A stretch of 64,000 bases of DNA, from positions 186,001 to 250,000 of the forward strand of contig NW_026570322.1 of the NCBI RefSeq assembly GCF_019649055.1, written 5' to 3'. The notes beneath the pieces were generated by a model. It ran no database searches and was not told the DNA's origin. It worked only from the letters and a program-made list of their open reading frames with translations. Source of the DNA: Paramacrobiotus metropolitanus. Taxonomy: Eukaryota; Tardigrada; Eutardigrada; Parachela; Macrobiotidae. The translations under genes and the position numbers were made by a program. Below are positions 1 to 11,795 of the stretch, piece by piece (the first letter of the stretch is position 1; each line of letters opens with the position of its first letter).

Positions 1-55
1 TCCGCGGACATCCAGGTTTTTCTGAAAAGCCTTTCGACTGGACAACAGACATATT

Positions 56-789
56 TTAGAGCTGCACAATCCTGTTCGTCGGATAGACATCATTGAACGG
101 TGGCGACGGTGAATTTTGTGATTCCAAGTGCGACAGCAACGCTGCCTCGTTTTTGGCACCTGCAAGCACGTGATAAATATCTGCACTCCACCAGCCAATG
201 ACCTCTGCCACGATCACTGTGACAGTTAGTATCACAATCGATCCCAGCATGACGAGCTGTCCGGTGAGTTGGGCGTGGAACACGTGATGGATGTCACCCG
301 ACACACCCAGTGAGGGGACAAAAGGGTGAACGCGATATCCGAACATGATGAATCCGGCGAGGACGAAGGTCAGCAGGTACACACCACTCCATGCGCACAA
401 TATTCTTCTGCGGATTTGGATAACAGAATGCGCGCCGAAGTGCCCCAAGTCCCGATGGTGGGGCAAGATGCGTGCACAGCACATGATGAGAAGGATGCCG
501 TTCGCCAACTGGACACGATGTGCAGCAGAAGTTGGAAGTAAGGAAATATTAATATGTTGAACATAAACAGCGCCCCTGAAGGATGTTCATTGTTCAATAC
601 AGCAGGTTCAAAATACAGCTATTTTTTGAAGGGATTTATGAAAGAGCTGCAACAGAGTATAACTGATTTCTTACCACTAAACACAGTGTAGAAATTTGTG
701 GCAAATCTCACTACTGCCAGAACGACTTCCACTACGGAAAGAACCAATAAACTGCGCGTATCTTTCAAGAGATTCTGTAAATTCTGCAT
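56..789 (-). pseudogene. Four-pass membrane protein, family member A (damaged)
   Basis: Exon 1 is 675-789, with the ATG at 789 and donor after 675. It is 115 bases, exactly like members B, C, E and F, and encodes the first hydrophobic helix, ending FYTVFSG. Exon 2 runs from an acceptor at 575 to the stop at 56. Relative to member C, exon 2 has a net 10-base deletion between FPYFQ (frame 1) and the NGILLIMCC segment (frame 2), so the second helix is disrupted and the frame shifts near 505. The rest is well kept: helix 3 (LLTFVLAGFIMFGYRV), the loop VPSLGVSG, helix 4, and a tail with PPFNDVY in place of the PPxY of its siblings. It could be a young pseudogene, an allele or an assembly error. 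Its 5' flank closely matches that of member C, which points to recent duplication. Confidence 0.6.
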
Positions 790-1065
790 TATTCAAGTGG
801 ATTTCCTAACAAACACAAACGTGGCGCGAAGGGAGATACGGCGGTAACGATCTGCTGCAGAAATATTGTTTTCTGGGGATGTTGAACAAGATTGTACCGA
901 AAATCTTTGAAGTTTTGATTGAACCAGTCGACGTTAAGCTAACTCTAATTTTATGATTGACAGCCAACCGGCAGTTCTACCAAGGCAGCAAGTACTTGCG
1001 AGTCGCGACGACCAGTAAATTACACTCAAATCTGGCAAGTAAAGCGAAAAGTAGCGATAATGGTA

Positions 1066-1074
1066 CTATTTATA
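1066..1074 (-). promoter_or_regulatory. TATA-like box of member A, in a duplicated 5' flank
   Basis: TATAAATAG on the minus strand, about 280 bases upstream of the ATG at 789. The whole stretch 790-1085 is clearly similar to 5968-6265 upstream of member C, for example AACACAAACGTGGCGC, GCGAGTCGCGACG and AGTAGCGATAATG. The box lies at nearly the same distance in both, so it is either a shared promoter or simply shared descent. Confidence 0.45.
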
Positions 1075-1317
1075 CGTTTTACCTAATCGGCTTAGTGTAT
1101 GCTGTATAAATAAACCGTGCTGCTTTGCTATTATGAGCCGTTTCAGATTAGCATCCCAAGGTTCAAATTGGTGTGTTGGGTTCGCTGTGTTGCGTCGGCG
1201 GATATGTTCGGACATAATTTTTGTATCGTCTTCATGACGGTTGGAGTTACCGTCAACTTACCCAGTTTATGGTAAAGCAAGCAAAGCGTTTTCGAAAATT
1301 CTTCAATTGTCACACAA

Positions 1318-1525
1318 ACGGGTTCTTCAAGAGGAAAAGAGACCGTACGTGCGCCTGAGAGTTGCTATGGAAAGGCGAAACACATTTTAACGCAGCAAAG
1401 TGAAAAGCTATAATAGTACTATACAATTCGGTATCTAAATTCCGTAGGGCGAGAAATCTTCGGATAACCCCAAACTGGCACGCCAACGTGTTCTTCAAAT
1501 AGAAAAAACTGTACGTGCACCTCAA
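1318..1525. repeat. Pair of diverged direct repeats of about 36 bp
   Basis: Two related segments near 1319-1356 and 1488-1522 share the pattern GTTCTTCAA..GAAAA..GTACGTGC.CCT. The rest of 1115-1621 shows no gene that I can support. Confidence 0.4.
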
Positions 1526-1621
1526 ATGTAAACTGTTTACAGCGAATCCCTGCTACCGGGAACCGGCTGTATTGACTAAATGGTATCCAGTAGAACGTAG
1601 TAAGTACATCGGGATCTCCAG

Positions 1622-2845
1622 TTAAACTTCCTTGTACGGTGGTGGTGGTGTTGAATTCTGTGGTTTTGATGAGACAAGAGGCACGGTCTCTTTTTCGGCA
1701 CGTTTAAGTCCGTGGTAGACGGCAGCACCGCGCGAGCCAACAGACATGGCCAATGCTATAGCGCTGGGTAGCGCCACAACCGATCCCAGCAGGACCAGCT
1801 GTCCGGTGAGTTCGTCCTGGAACACCTGACGGATTGAACCCCACACGCCCAGTGACGGAACAAAGGGCTGGGCGCGAATGGCGAACTGGATAAATCCGGG
1901 AATGACCAGGAGCAGCAGGTATGATCCACAGCATCCGGCCAATATGATGCTGCGTCCACCATAATATTTCCCGAAGCGTGCCGGGTCGCGTTGGCCGCGC
2001 AAAACACGTGTGCAACATCCGGTGAGATAGCAGCCGTTTACCAACTGGAAACCGTACACTGGAATGGACACGATGAATGCCAGAAACTGGAGGAGAGGAA
2101 ACAGGTTGACCACATAAAGCGCTCCTGAAAAATATGCAAATCAGCTTCCAGCCTTCCACTTCCATCTTTACAGCGCTATCGACGAAATTCAGTAAGAGTT
2201 GCTAGTGTCACTTTGTAGCTTTGCTTGCGATAGCTTACAATGTTAGTAACTTAGTATACGGTTGTTACTCATGTGAGAGCGGCGCTGTCGATCGATAACA
2301 GCCGTAACGGGTAAGGTATATCGGCGGTCAGGCTAACACATGCAGTCGATGATATCATCGCGCTTACAGTGCGTTACCAGTAAAAGAGTAGCGCCTAATC
2401 CTATGTCCTACGGTATATATATGTCTCCACATCTTACAGCCTGAGTCATGGAATGAAATTAGATTAGCGCTCTGGGTTAATCTGAACAGTCAAATAACCT
2501 TTCGTCACCGAATTTTGTATAATTATTACGATAGAAGTACTCCTCCTTCCCAAGTCAATGCAAACGACATTGCAGAAATCTAGAGAAACAATTCAGAAGC
2601 ATAGCTATTTTTCAAGAGACCGGATAAACATAACCTACACAAATATTTCAATTGCATGTAGAGTCTTTGATCCGTTTAAATTTTTCTAGTAACAAAGAAC
2701 CGCAACAGATTACCGGCATCCAACTCTTACCATAAAACAGAGTGTAAAAATTCGCGGAAAATCCTAGGACAGCCAACACGACTTGCATGATGGAAAGGGT
2801 CAGCAGAATGTTCGCCTCTTTCATAAGATTTTGTAATTTTTGCAT
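1622..2845 (-). CDS. Four-pass membrane protein with PPPY tail, member B
   Basis: Two exons: 2731-2845 and 1622-2124, joined in phase 1 (donor ATG|GTAAGA, acceptor TTTCAG|GA), giving 205 residues. Four hydrophobic helices can be seen at about residues 13-33, 47-70, 98-120 and 145-170, with a short loop containing PFVPSLGVWG before helix 4. The tail ends PPPPYKEV. PPPY is a typical WW-domain (Nedd4-type ligase) ligand, and YKEV at the very end fits a YxxPhi sorting signal. Topology, size and tail recall LAPTM4-like lysosomal proteins, but I cannot show homology. It is one of the two members of the 0-8.6 kb cluster with an uninterrupted frame. Function is not known. The intron is 606 bases; its middle, near 2290-2400, shares patches with the introns of members E and F. 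Confidence 0.8.
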
Positions 2846-5230
2846 TGTAAAGCTGGCTATAATCGCAATAATAAGGCTGGCACGAAATGAGGCACGGTGG
2901 TAACTGTCTGTATAGAAATCTTTATTTTCCGGTGAAGCTAAATAAGATACATTGATAGAATTGTCGGGAAATTCATGCTGTTCACCACCAGTCGATGCCG
3001 GATTGAAAAGCCTCGAGATTCAACAGTCATGATCATTTGGCAGTGTCCACCAAGGCGGTACTTATGATGTCATTGGAGGACGTACATACCGAATCTGGCT
3101 CTATAGTACTTACTGCAAGCACATGCATTTTGCTAACCATGAGTAAAGCGTGCATGTGTAACATGTTTTATATTTTAGCAGTTTTCATTACATATCGCAA
3201 AATTTTCAATGTTGGTGTAGTTGTAACCTGTACATGTTTCTCAAACATCTGAATTTTCGTCAACTCTAAGTCCCATCCAGCTGTGCTTATCAGTTCTATC
3301 AATAGACTCATATATCCTTACGTCCTTATTTTTTGGAAATTATCTCCTAAATCAACTTTGATTTTTTCAATAAGTTGTTAATTTTATAAAAAAGAGCATC
3401 ACACAAACGTTCCTACCTTCATCTTTAAAAAAATGTTTTGGAGAAGGTCTTAAAAAAATTTTTCGAAGTTGTAGTACTTAAAGGTTGATAGTACTTCAAC
3501 GTTGTTAGTTTTGGAAATTATCTCCTAATTCGAGATTCAGTTTGCGATACTTTTGATAGTTTTATAAAATCCAGCGTCTTCCAAAGCTTCCTACCTGTAG
3601 TTTGAAAAAAAATTTTTTTGTTTCCCGAAAGTTTCTAAAAACATTTCAACCTTTAGTACTTAGCGTTTTCAGTATATAGAAATTTCCAGTAAATTCAGGA
3701 AACGTCTCGAAAGAACAAATACACGTTTCCAGCTTAGCAACATAACCAAGAGCGATTTAAAATTGTCGATTACATCAAACTTATACGTAATTTTATTTTG
3801 TTTAATTCCTTGGAATGTTTAAAATGCTTTTAGTACCTCAAAATATGTAGCTATAAATTTTACCAAAGTCGGCTCCGGGAAGCCTTTACATTTCCAAAAC
3901 CTTTAAATATTTCTAAATATTTCGACTCGGCCCCGCTGCTCGGGGCCGTTGCCTCTAATTCTTTGAGCCTCCAGAGATTCAACATTTTAAAAATATCTAG
4001 AAATTAGAATACCTCAATAGGTTACTGTCTGAAGTGTCTGTAAATCTAAATATCTAAAAGCCGGCCCCGTGGCCCGTTTACCGTATTCACTGACGTAGCG
4101 GCTCTGCGATACTGGTGGCAGTTTGTAAATTCATTAATCCGCGTCGCTCTGTGATACTGGTGGTAGCTAACAATAAGGTATTCACTATTATAGCTGGTTC
4201 TGCTGTTTTTTAAAGCATTTCACATTCGGCATTTCACATTTAAATTAAAATTTTTTTGATTTATTTTGTTCCTGTAACTACAAACCGCATATCAAAATTT
4301 TGTAATCTCTTTCATGTTAGATATTACTCCTTACCTCAAACTCAAGTGGTCGCACGCTAGCGCGACCGATGCTTGTAATAAATTATGCTCATATTATCAT
4401 GCTAATACATAGTTCATGATAGTTGTACGTTACAATAGCAACTTCTAATTTCCACTACGAGTAGTGAAGTGTTACAAATCCGTATATGGGTAAAAGGTAT
4501 GATGGCTCATCGGTAACGTTAATAAACTTAATTAATATTTTCAAAATTATTTATGCAACTACTGGATGGCTCGATCTCTGAACTGTACTCGTACACGAAA
4601 CAATAATCAGCTAAAACGTCATCAGAGAAGAGTACGGGCAAGGGCATGAATACGAATGGTCTCACGACAACCAAACATTGTCCAAAGGTCTAGAAAAACC
4701 GTGTTAGAACTGGACAACAGGTACTACCTAGTTAGTATTAGCGCTATCACAGTGTTAGCTGTTAATTTGTAAGTATGTTAAGATATCTTGTAGCTTTTTA
4801 GCGTAAATCTGATGTTTATAGTCTCACAAGTTTCTGATTTGTACGGCTACAACATCTTCTAGATTACTGTAGGTGTTCTCGAAACTTGCGCAAAGGCACT
4901 TTGATCGTTTATTTATAGTCGGGTAGAAAAATTTTTATGTTGCAATTACAGTAAGCGAAAGAGAACCCTTGCATGACAGCCGTTATGTCGGCACCGAGAC
5001 ATATTCTTATTACACACTGAAAATACACCGGAAGCAGTGCGATAAATATATTTTTAGTGTACAATTTGCATAAGGTGATGGGAAAGGGAAACGTAAACCA
5101 TACACTTGTTAAACGACTCATGAGACGTTAGACGGAGTTGCTTGACTGCTTATTCCGCGCGAATCCATGTTTCTGGAACCGGCTACACTAGACAAAGGAC
5201 ATCCGGTAGGGTACCAAAATCGCCACCTGA
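2846..5230. other. Gene-free spacer between members B and C
   Basis: No convincing gene. The first 400 bases still resemble the 5' flank of members A and C in patches (GAGGCACGG.GGTAAC, CACCAAGGCGGT). Further on there is AT-rich repeat DNA (3310-3665), a small GC-rich hairpin near 3928-3950 (GGCCCCGCTGCTCGGGGCC), and two related copies of CGGCTCTGCGATACTGGTGG and its variant at about 4097-4170. Two TACTCGTA octamers occur near 4456 and 4585. Confidence 0.5.
3310..3665. repeat. Two diverged tandem units of about 170 bp
   Basis: Units at about 3330-3490 and 3508-3665 both start TTTTGGAAATTATCTCCTAA, contain TTTTATAAAA, continue with a TTCCTACCT block and a poly-A run, and end near TTAGTACTTA or AGTACTTAAAGG. 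They are old and strongly diverged, and their origin is not recognised. Confidence 0.5.
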
Positions 5231-5967
5231 TTAGACTTGCGTCACTTCCGTGTACCGTCGCGATGATCGATTCTGCAGTTCCGAGTTCGAAAGCAGGGCT
5301 GGCTCGTTTTTGGCGCGCTCCAGCTCGTGATAAACATCAGCACTCCACCAGCCAATAACCTTTGCCACGATCAAAGTGACAGTTAGTATCACAATCGATC
5401 CCAGCAGGACGAGATGTCCGGTCAGTTGGGCGTGGTACACGTGATGGATGGCACCCGACACACCCAGTGTGGCGACAAAAGGCTGGACACGGTATCCGAA
5501 GATGATGAATCCGGCAAGGAGGGTGATTAGGAGAAAAATACCACCGCATCTGCACAAGATGCCTCTGCGGATATTGATGACAGCATGTTCCCCGAACTGC
5601 GCCAGGTCATGGTATTGGCACAAGATGCGTATACAGCACACGATGAGAATGCTGCCGTTCACCAAATGGAAGCCATACACTGCGATTGACAGGGTGTATT
5701 GGAAGTAAGGGAATCCTTTGTTCTTCATAAACAGCGCCCCTAAAGGACGATCCGTGTCATTCCGCAATACGGCAGGTTCAAGATACTGTTATTTTTTAAT
5801 GAAATAATGAAAGAACCGTATCAGAGTACTGTACCTATAGCTGATGTCTTACCATAAAACACAGTGTAGAAATTTGTGGCAAATCCCGCCACTGCTAAAA
5901 CGACTTGCACGATGGAAAGAACCAGCAAACAGCGCGTATTTTTCACAAGATTCTCTAAATTCGGCAT
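5231..5967 (-). CDS. Four-pass membrane protein, member C
   Basis: Two exons: 5853-5967 (ATG at 5967) and 5231-5739, phase 1, giving 207 residues in an unbroken frame. Helices lie at about residues 13-33, 48-72, 96-118 and 148-170. The loop before helix 4 (PFVATLGVSG) and the helix-4 motif LTGHLVLLGSIVILTV are family hallmarks. The tail differs from B: the PPxY is replaced by SSRRY, but the terminal YTEV is kept, so the YxxV pattern is more conserved than the proline run. The intron is only 113 bases. The 5' flank is shared with member A. A role in an endosomal or lysosomal membrane is an inference from topology and tail alone. Confidence 0.8.
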
Positions 5968-6251
5968 CGTTCAAGTGGATTTAATAGCAAACACAAACGT
6001 GGCGCAAAGTGAGGCACGGCGGTAACGGCTGCAGAAATACTGCGTTCCAGGGATGTTGAATAAGAGTGTACCAACAGCGCTACAGAAAAGGGTTGACGTT
6101 TTGATTACCAGTCAACGCTGTGCTAATCTTTTGATCGACATTCGACTGCAGTTTTACCAAGGCGGTTAGCAGTTGCGAGTCGCGACGGTGGCCAGTAAAC
6201 ACCCGCGAATCTGGCATGTACAGAGTACAGCGAGAAGTAGCGATAATGATA

Positions 6252-6260
6252 CTATTTATA
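6252..6260 (-). promoter_or_regulatory. TATA-like box of member C
   Basis: TATAAATAG on the minus strand, 285 bases upstream of the ATG at 5967, within the flank shared with member A (5968-6265). The match of both box and spacing in two paralogues supports promoter use, but no transcript data are available. Confidence 0.45.
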
Positions 6261-6487
6261 CACATACGTGTTACCTCAACCGGTGTATGTAGTTTAGTGG
6301 TCAAGTGATCGTGTACGCTGTACAAGTAAACCATGCTGCCCTGCAGTTAACAGCGAGCAATACAATACACCGGAATATTAACAATGTATATTTTTAGAAT
6401 TAAATGTATAATTTTTTAATGTATAATTTCCAATTTTCCAGTGGTTGATAGGGCTGGACAGCGTAAAGGTTAGACGTCTGAAACGCT

Positions 6488-7005
6488 TTATGAAAAGTTA
6501 GGCGCATTGGCGCAGCTGGCTGTGTGTTCTGTTAGAATCCATGCTTTCAGGAACCGGTCATACTGAATAGAGTAATAATAGACCTCCTGTAGAGGACCCA
6601 AAGCTTGATCTCCACGTCTACCTCCTGGTACAATGGCGGCGCTGGACTCCGCCTTTTGGGGCTGGACAGGAAGCGCTGTTTCGCTTGTGACACGTTCCAG
6701 TCCGTAGTAAACATCATCACTGCGCCAGCCAATGAACACTACCACGAATGTAGCGGCGCCTAAGACCGCAATTGACCCCACCATGACTAGCAGCCCGGTG
6801 AATTCGTCCTGCCATCCGGGATTACCACCTGCCTGATCATCCAGTAATGAGACTGAGGTCTGGTCGCGGAACGCATACTCGACTTGATTGGTAATTAGCA
6901 GCACCATTAGGCGTAATCTACAACATCCGCCCAAGACAATGCTGCGGGTACCCTGCGATCTGCTGAAGCGTTCCGGGTCTTGCAATTTTTCCAGGGCAGC
7001 GTAAA
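6488..7005 (-). pseudogene. Four-pass family fragment, member D
   Basis: An open stretch resembles only the second half of the family: DPERF (compare DPARF in B), helix 3 (GGCCRLRLMVLLI), QDEFTGLLVMVGSI before helix 4, then GLERV..ETALPV. No 115-base first exon and no helix 1 or 2 can be found upstream. The tail is long and odd (PGGRRGD, then EVYYYS) and lacks PPxY. It is most likely a 5'-truncated tandem copy. The spacer 7006-7112 shows nothing. Confidence 0.65.
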
Positions 7006-7112
7006 GCGTATACGGTATTTGTTAAATTGTAAAAGCGTGAATTTGTGAAATTTAAGGATCATTAACGAGTGATGTGAATCCATTCCTGCAGGTCGCCTTG
7101 AACGTCTTCCTC

Positions 7113-8623
7113 CTAAATCGTGATGTCCATTTTGCCATTATACGGCGGTGGTGGTCCGTTTCGTGCTGGCGATCGCCCCAACAGGTTTTTCTCTTCTTTG
7201 GTAGACTTTAGATCCTCACAGGCGGCCATGCTGTGCCCGATTACAAACATTATCACGACCATACTGGCAGCCAACAGCAGAACGGATCCCAGCATGGCCA
7301 GATGTCCGGTGACGTCTGCCTGGAACACATGGCGGACGGCGCCTCACACACCCAGTGAGGCGACGAATGAATCAGCGCCAAAGGCGACCTCGAAGAACCA
7401 TGCACCAATCATCAGCAGCAGGTACAAGCCCCAGCCAACGAACGCGCCTCAAGTTGCATCCCTGCAAACGTGTCCCGAAAGCTGTTGACCGTCATTGACC
7501 ACGAAATACTCGCACGCAGGCCACCATCAGCCAGCCGCCGCATACCAATTGCAGCCCGTATACCGGGGTGACAAAGACAAAAGCCACCGTTTGCAGTGTC
7601 GGAAAACTGTTGCCCGCATTCAAAAGCCCTAAAAAAACGCACAATAAGTTTTCGGCTGTTAATAATGTTTTAAGAAGATAAGTTAGTTGGTGTGATTCTG
7701 CATTTTTGGGGTATATTTTGAATAATGTGACCAAATAATAACCGCCGTTATATTTTGTCAACAAATTTCCGGGTCCTATATAGTAATCCATACCACTACA
7801 GTGCACTATTAGCTTTGTAAATGTCGCCATTACTAATTTTTCTTCGAATGATCAAATTTTCGCCTGCATCAGCATGATTTTTGCTTTCAACAAGGAGCTA
7901 CTTATTTTCTAATACAGCAACGCATACAACTATTAAGCACCCAAACGCTGCGAAGCTGATAACCGTACTGTAATAATTATGCAGAGTAACTGTTGATGAA
8001 TGTACAGATCGGCGGCATTGCTCACCGGTGCTGCCACTCGACGAGAGTAGAAGTGTTAAAACCGGTTAAGTCAAAGCTGTCTTAGTCATCGATGATATCA
8101 CTGTAAAACGGCTGCGGCCACGGCTGATGATGCGCAAATGTCTGGATTTTAGATTAGTGCCAAGCTGCCAACTATGTATGTATTCTTGCCTTCTTTGCAC
8201 CCATCCAGATCTCTATTTACTGTTTTAAACAGCTTAATTATATTAAGTAAAAACCTGCATAGACAATGGCTGGACACATTGGTTAATCGTTATAAATGGT
8301 TGCTTGAAGAAAATTAAATTACCGCAGAGTAAAATTTTAAGTACGCAGAGAGTGACAAAAGTACAGTAAACGTCTATTTCAAAAAAATTGCAAAGCATTT
8401 CTAATCGCATTTAATGCATAATACATTCAGTGCTAAAAATAAAGCATTTAATGCTTACAACTGGCACGAAATAGCTGGCTGCATCCGAATGCTAAGACCG
8501 CGTCTTACCATAGAATAGGTTGTAGAAATTTAAGGCGAATCCCATAACTGCCAACAGGACTTCCGCGACACTGAGTGCCAACAAAATGCCGGTATGTTTC
8601 TGCAGATGCGGAATTTTCTCCAT
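7113..8623 (-). pseudogene. Four-pass family member E (broken)
   Basis: Exon 1 (8509-8623) is a perfect 115-base family exon encoding an ATG start, helix 1 and FYNLFYG, followed by a good donor. Exon 2 starts at an acceptor near 7628 and encodes LLNAGNSFPTLQTVAFVFVTPVYG, very close to member F. It then changes frame at least twice between about 7400 and 7490. It also has TGA where all siblings have the tryptophan of GVWG (near 7345), before a clean end with helix 4 and the tail PPPPYNGK. E and F also share intron sequence (for example GGCGGCAT.GCTCACCGGTG near 8010 and 31682), so E is the broken sister of F. Confidence 0.75.
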
Positions 8624-11584
8624 CGTACAACCGGATTAACAGTTGAAAATTTGGCGTAAATCGATGCTAATGTTGTTCTGTTTGGGAAAAAGAGTAGTTC
8701 CTTTCGGCAATTTTCAATGGCAGTGATGTGCCGACTGCGGAGATTCAAATTTAAAACCAGCGAACACCGATAGAACCGGAAGTAAGCGCGCATGCAGCTA
8801 CACCCGTTACAGTAAGTTTGAGAAAAAATTCCAAATGGACTGTACATCAACTTGCCGTATTTTAACAGAAATTTTGATGACCCAACTTTACTATTTCTTC
8901 GAAAAGGTTTGTTTGGATGGAGTCTTTATTTCAGAAAAAAATTTTCATAGGGGGGGTACTGCAGAAACGAACCTCCAGTGGGCTCTTAATTTCCGGGGTG
9001 GGCTTCTAAAGCGGATAGGGATTTTAACAATTGATAAAATATGGTATATCCGCAATGCTCGTTTTGAAGGATGGCTAATCTGGGACGTTTTGATCGGCTG
9101 CACGTGTAAATCAGAACTGTTGTTTACCTGCGAATTACCGCCGAGCACGAGTGCGCGCATCATGTAATAATATTTAATGGTCGTAACATCCACTGCGGAG
9201 GTCAAATAGTTAATGGTATTAAGTGATCACGCGGCGCACCGCGACAATAATAATTATTCTTTTTCCGCAGTACAGTATTACCGGTATTCGGCAACATTGT
9301 ACAAAAATAAGCACAAGGCCTTATGATTATTTAATTTTGTGCTTTCTAAGCGCCTTATATATTCCCTAAATAGCCCTGCTTTTACATAACATGGCAATAT
9401 TATTGTAACTCTATCGGCTTACTAAGACATGGCGAAATAGACTGCACAAAACGATTTAACACATGATCCGGTTAAGCAGAAAATAGGTTGTCAATCCGAA
9501 CCTTTGAAACTTTTTGCAGTTACCTACTTACTTACCATGCAAGGCTTAAAAATGCGCGAAAAAAAAGGTTGCAAACGAATGCCTGTAATGGGCAGTGTGT
9601 CTTGTATGCTGTAAGTTGGCATTACTGATTATTTCAAAGGTCGTTCTGAAGTAGAAGAAGCGCATTAGCTTTGCCCTTGGCACTGCGCAAAAAGACTAGT
9701 ACTCTGATGAGCGTTCTGATGGAAAACTTAAGCGTTTATCACAACGACATGTTATCACAACGAATGTAAGTCTGATTGCATGCGGCAGCAAATCTGCACA
9801 TGCAACCCTTAATCTACGAGAAAGGTTCTCGACATTGCACTCGAGAAAAGCCATTAAGAAAGAGAAAGGTTACAAGAGAAGGCGGAGTCAAACAACACCG
9901 CAAAATGAAAAGGCAAAGGTGGTGGTTAAATTGTCCCGTTTAAAGGTGTATAAGGTCAAACCTGCCGCCTGTCCAGACGTGCGTCGAATCAGCGAACACT
10001 TTCATTACTCGGTAGTGTCTTTGCCGTGTCTTCTCAATGACAATAGGCGGTGTTTTGACGGTTCCTTTGACGTCAAGAGAAGCATAATCGCATTGTTCCA
10101 TTAAAGGAAAACTGTCCTAACGAGAAAATACAGCCGTTTTCCGCTCCAAGAAACGCTCATGTGCGTGGTTGCATTGATTTCTACACCTCCTTTTTCTTAG
10201 TATGTGCAGACTTTCTGTGGTCTGTGCTGCAGTTGTTTAATTAATCGCAGCCCATGCTTGTATAATTGTAGATGCGGTAAAATACCGTTATTTTCGTACC
10301 AAGTTACGATCAGTGTCAATCAGTTTGTGGAGGCGGAACTGCAGTCAGCGTCATACCTGCGCCATCGGACCCGCCTCGTAGCCAGGCTCAAAAATCTTTG
10401 CTTGTCGATTATCTGCCGGTCAAACATTATCTCGACGATAAAAGTGTCTTACAAACGCCTGGAACGAGGCATTAATTACCGGGGAAGATCAATTTACCCG
10501 GAATTCTGCACAAATTGTTACTATTCGTACCGATTTTGTGATTAGTGACTATTTAGCGTTATAGTGTTATTGATTGCTTATGAGATACCCTCAACCTTTC
10601 GCAAAAACAGCAGATATTTGTGTGCGTTGCATGGTCGAAGCGTGTTGATTTCGGAGGCCTTTTGATGTTTCTGGTCGGTACAAGCTCCGGCAAAACTTAA
10701 GAATGTTGCTGCTTAAGCCAGCGGTCTGCATGATATTGTACATGGTCTGCATGGGCGCCATGGTTGCAACGAAATCCGTTCGGAAATGTCGCAAAAGATC
10801 TGCCGAACAGCGAAACTGTACCACTGAGCTCTGCACATGGCTGGCGTACGACAAATTTCCCACTAAAGTTTACGGTAAGCTATCTTTTCATAATTATGTT
10901 ATTGCGGACTGGCACATATAACGACAGATTCACCATATACGTACGCTTCAAGTAAAAGCTACGATATCTCTACCTTACCCGTTTATTTTTCAATATCGCA
11001 TGTATTTTTCTTCGTATATGGCATTCAGCTTCCACTACCCATGGTATCTAAGTAGCTTATAACTTAGTAAAACAGAAAAATCCTGCTTTCCCGTGTAAGT
11101 GCAGAAAACTTAGTGCAAAATTTTAGATGTACAGACTCTAATTACGTTTTTTTTTCGGAACGGAGGCACATCCGACATATTTCTACTGTATGCAACGCAA
11201 CTACACATACGTTTTCTTTTAATACTGTCTTCGCAATTAGTGGGTCTTTATGTAGATAACTTTTAAAGGGTGCAGGGGCTGTTGCACTACTTAACATTTA
11301 GGATTAGCGCAAATAGTACTTTACAGCAGCGATTTTTCTATATTTGTAGCCTCCCTTCTGTCCTCTAGGGATAGCGTGAATCGGTGCACGACCACTTTTG
11401 CAATGATATTAGTAAAAAAAAGAGCGGTTTTATACCTAACCAAGATCGGAGTTTTTTCGAAATTTAAAGTCACTTCAAATATCATGAAGTTCGTTCTCAA
11501 ACTTAGAAAAATGTACCCAAACGGTTCAACGGTACTGTATAAAACTGCTGCGTTTACATGCAACTTTGCAGTTCGGTGCATAAT

Positions 11585-11795
11585 GAGGCTTTCGATACAA
11601 CTGTTCGCGTTTAAACTTTCTGGAATTTTATTGAGCCATTAATTTCACAACCGGGTGTTGGGCACAAAAACGGTGTCACCCCCAGTGTATGCAACCCTTT
11701 GGCGATAAGATGCCATTAAACGATACAGAAAAGCATTTTTTAAGTGCCCGGAAGGCAATGTTCTCATGCATGTGCACGTCATGTACCGGCCCCAT
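11585..11795. mobile_element. Diverged remnant of the TTAA fold-back element
   Basis: From TTTAAACTTTCTGGAATTTT through CCGGGTGTTGGGCACAAA and CCCAGTGTATGCAA to ATGTACCGGCCCCAT, the segment follows, in the same order, the right arm of the intact element at 53772-54331. No flanking TTAA pair or left arm is evident, so it is an old partial copy. Confidence 0.65.

Noticed and set aside
9835-10104. Small basic protein
   Set aside because: No splice context, paralogue or domain; length is within chance for this composition.
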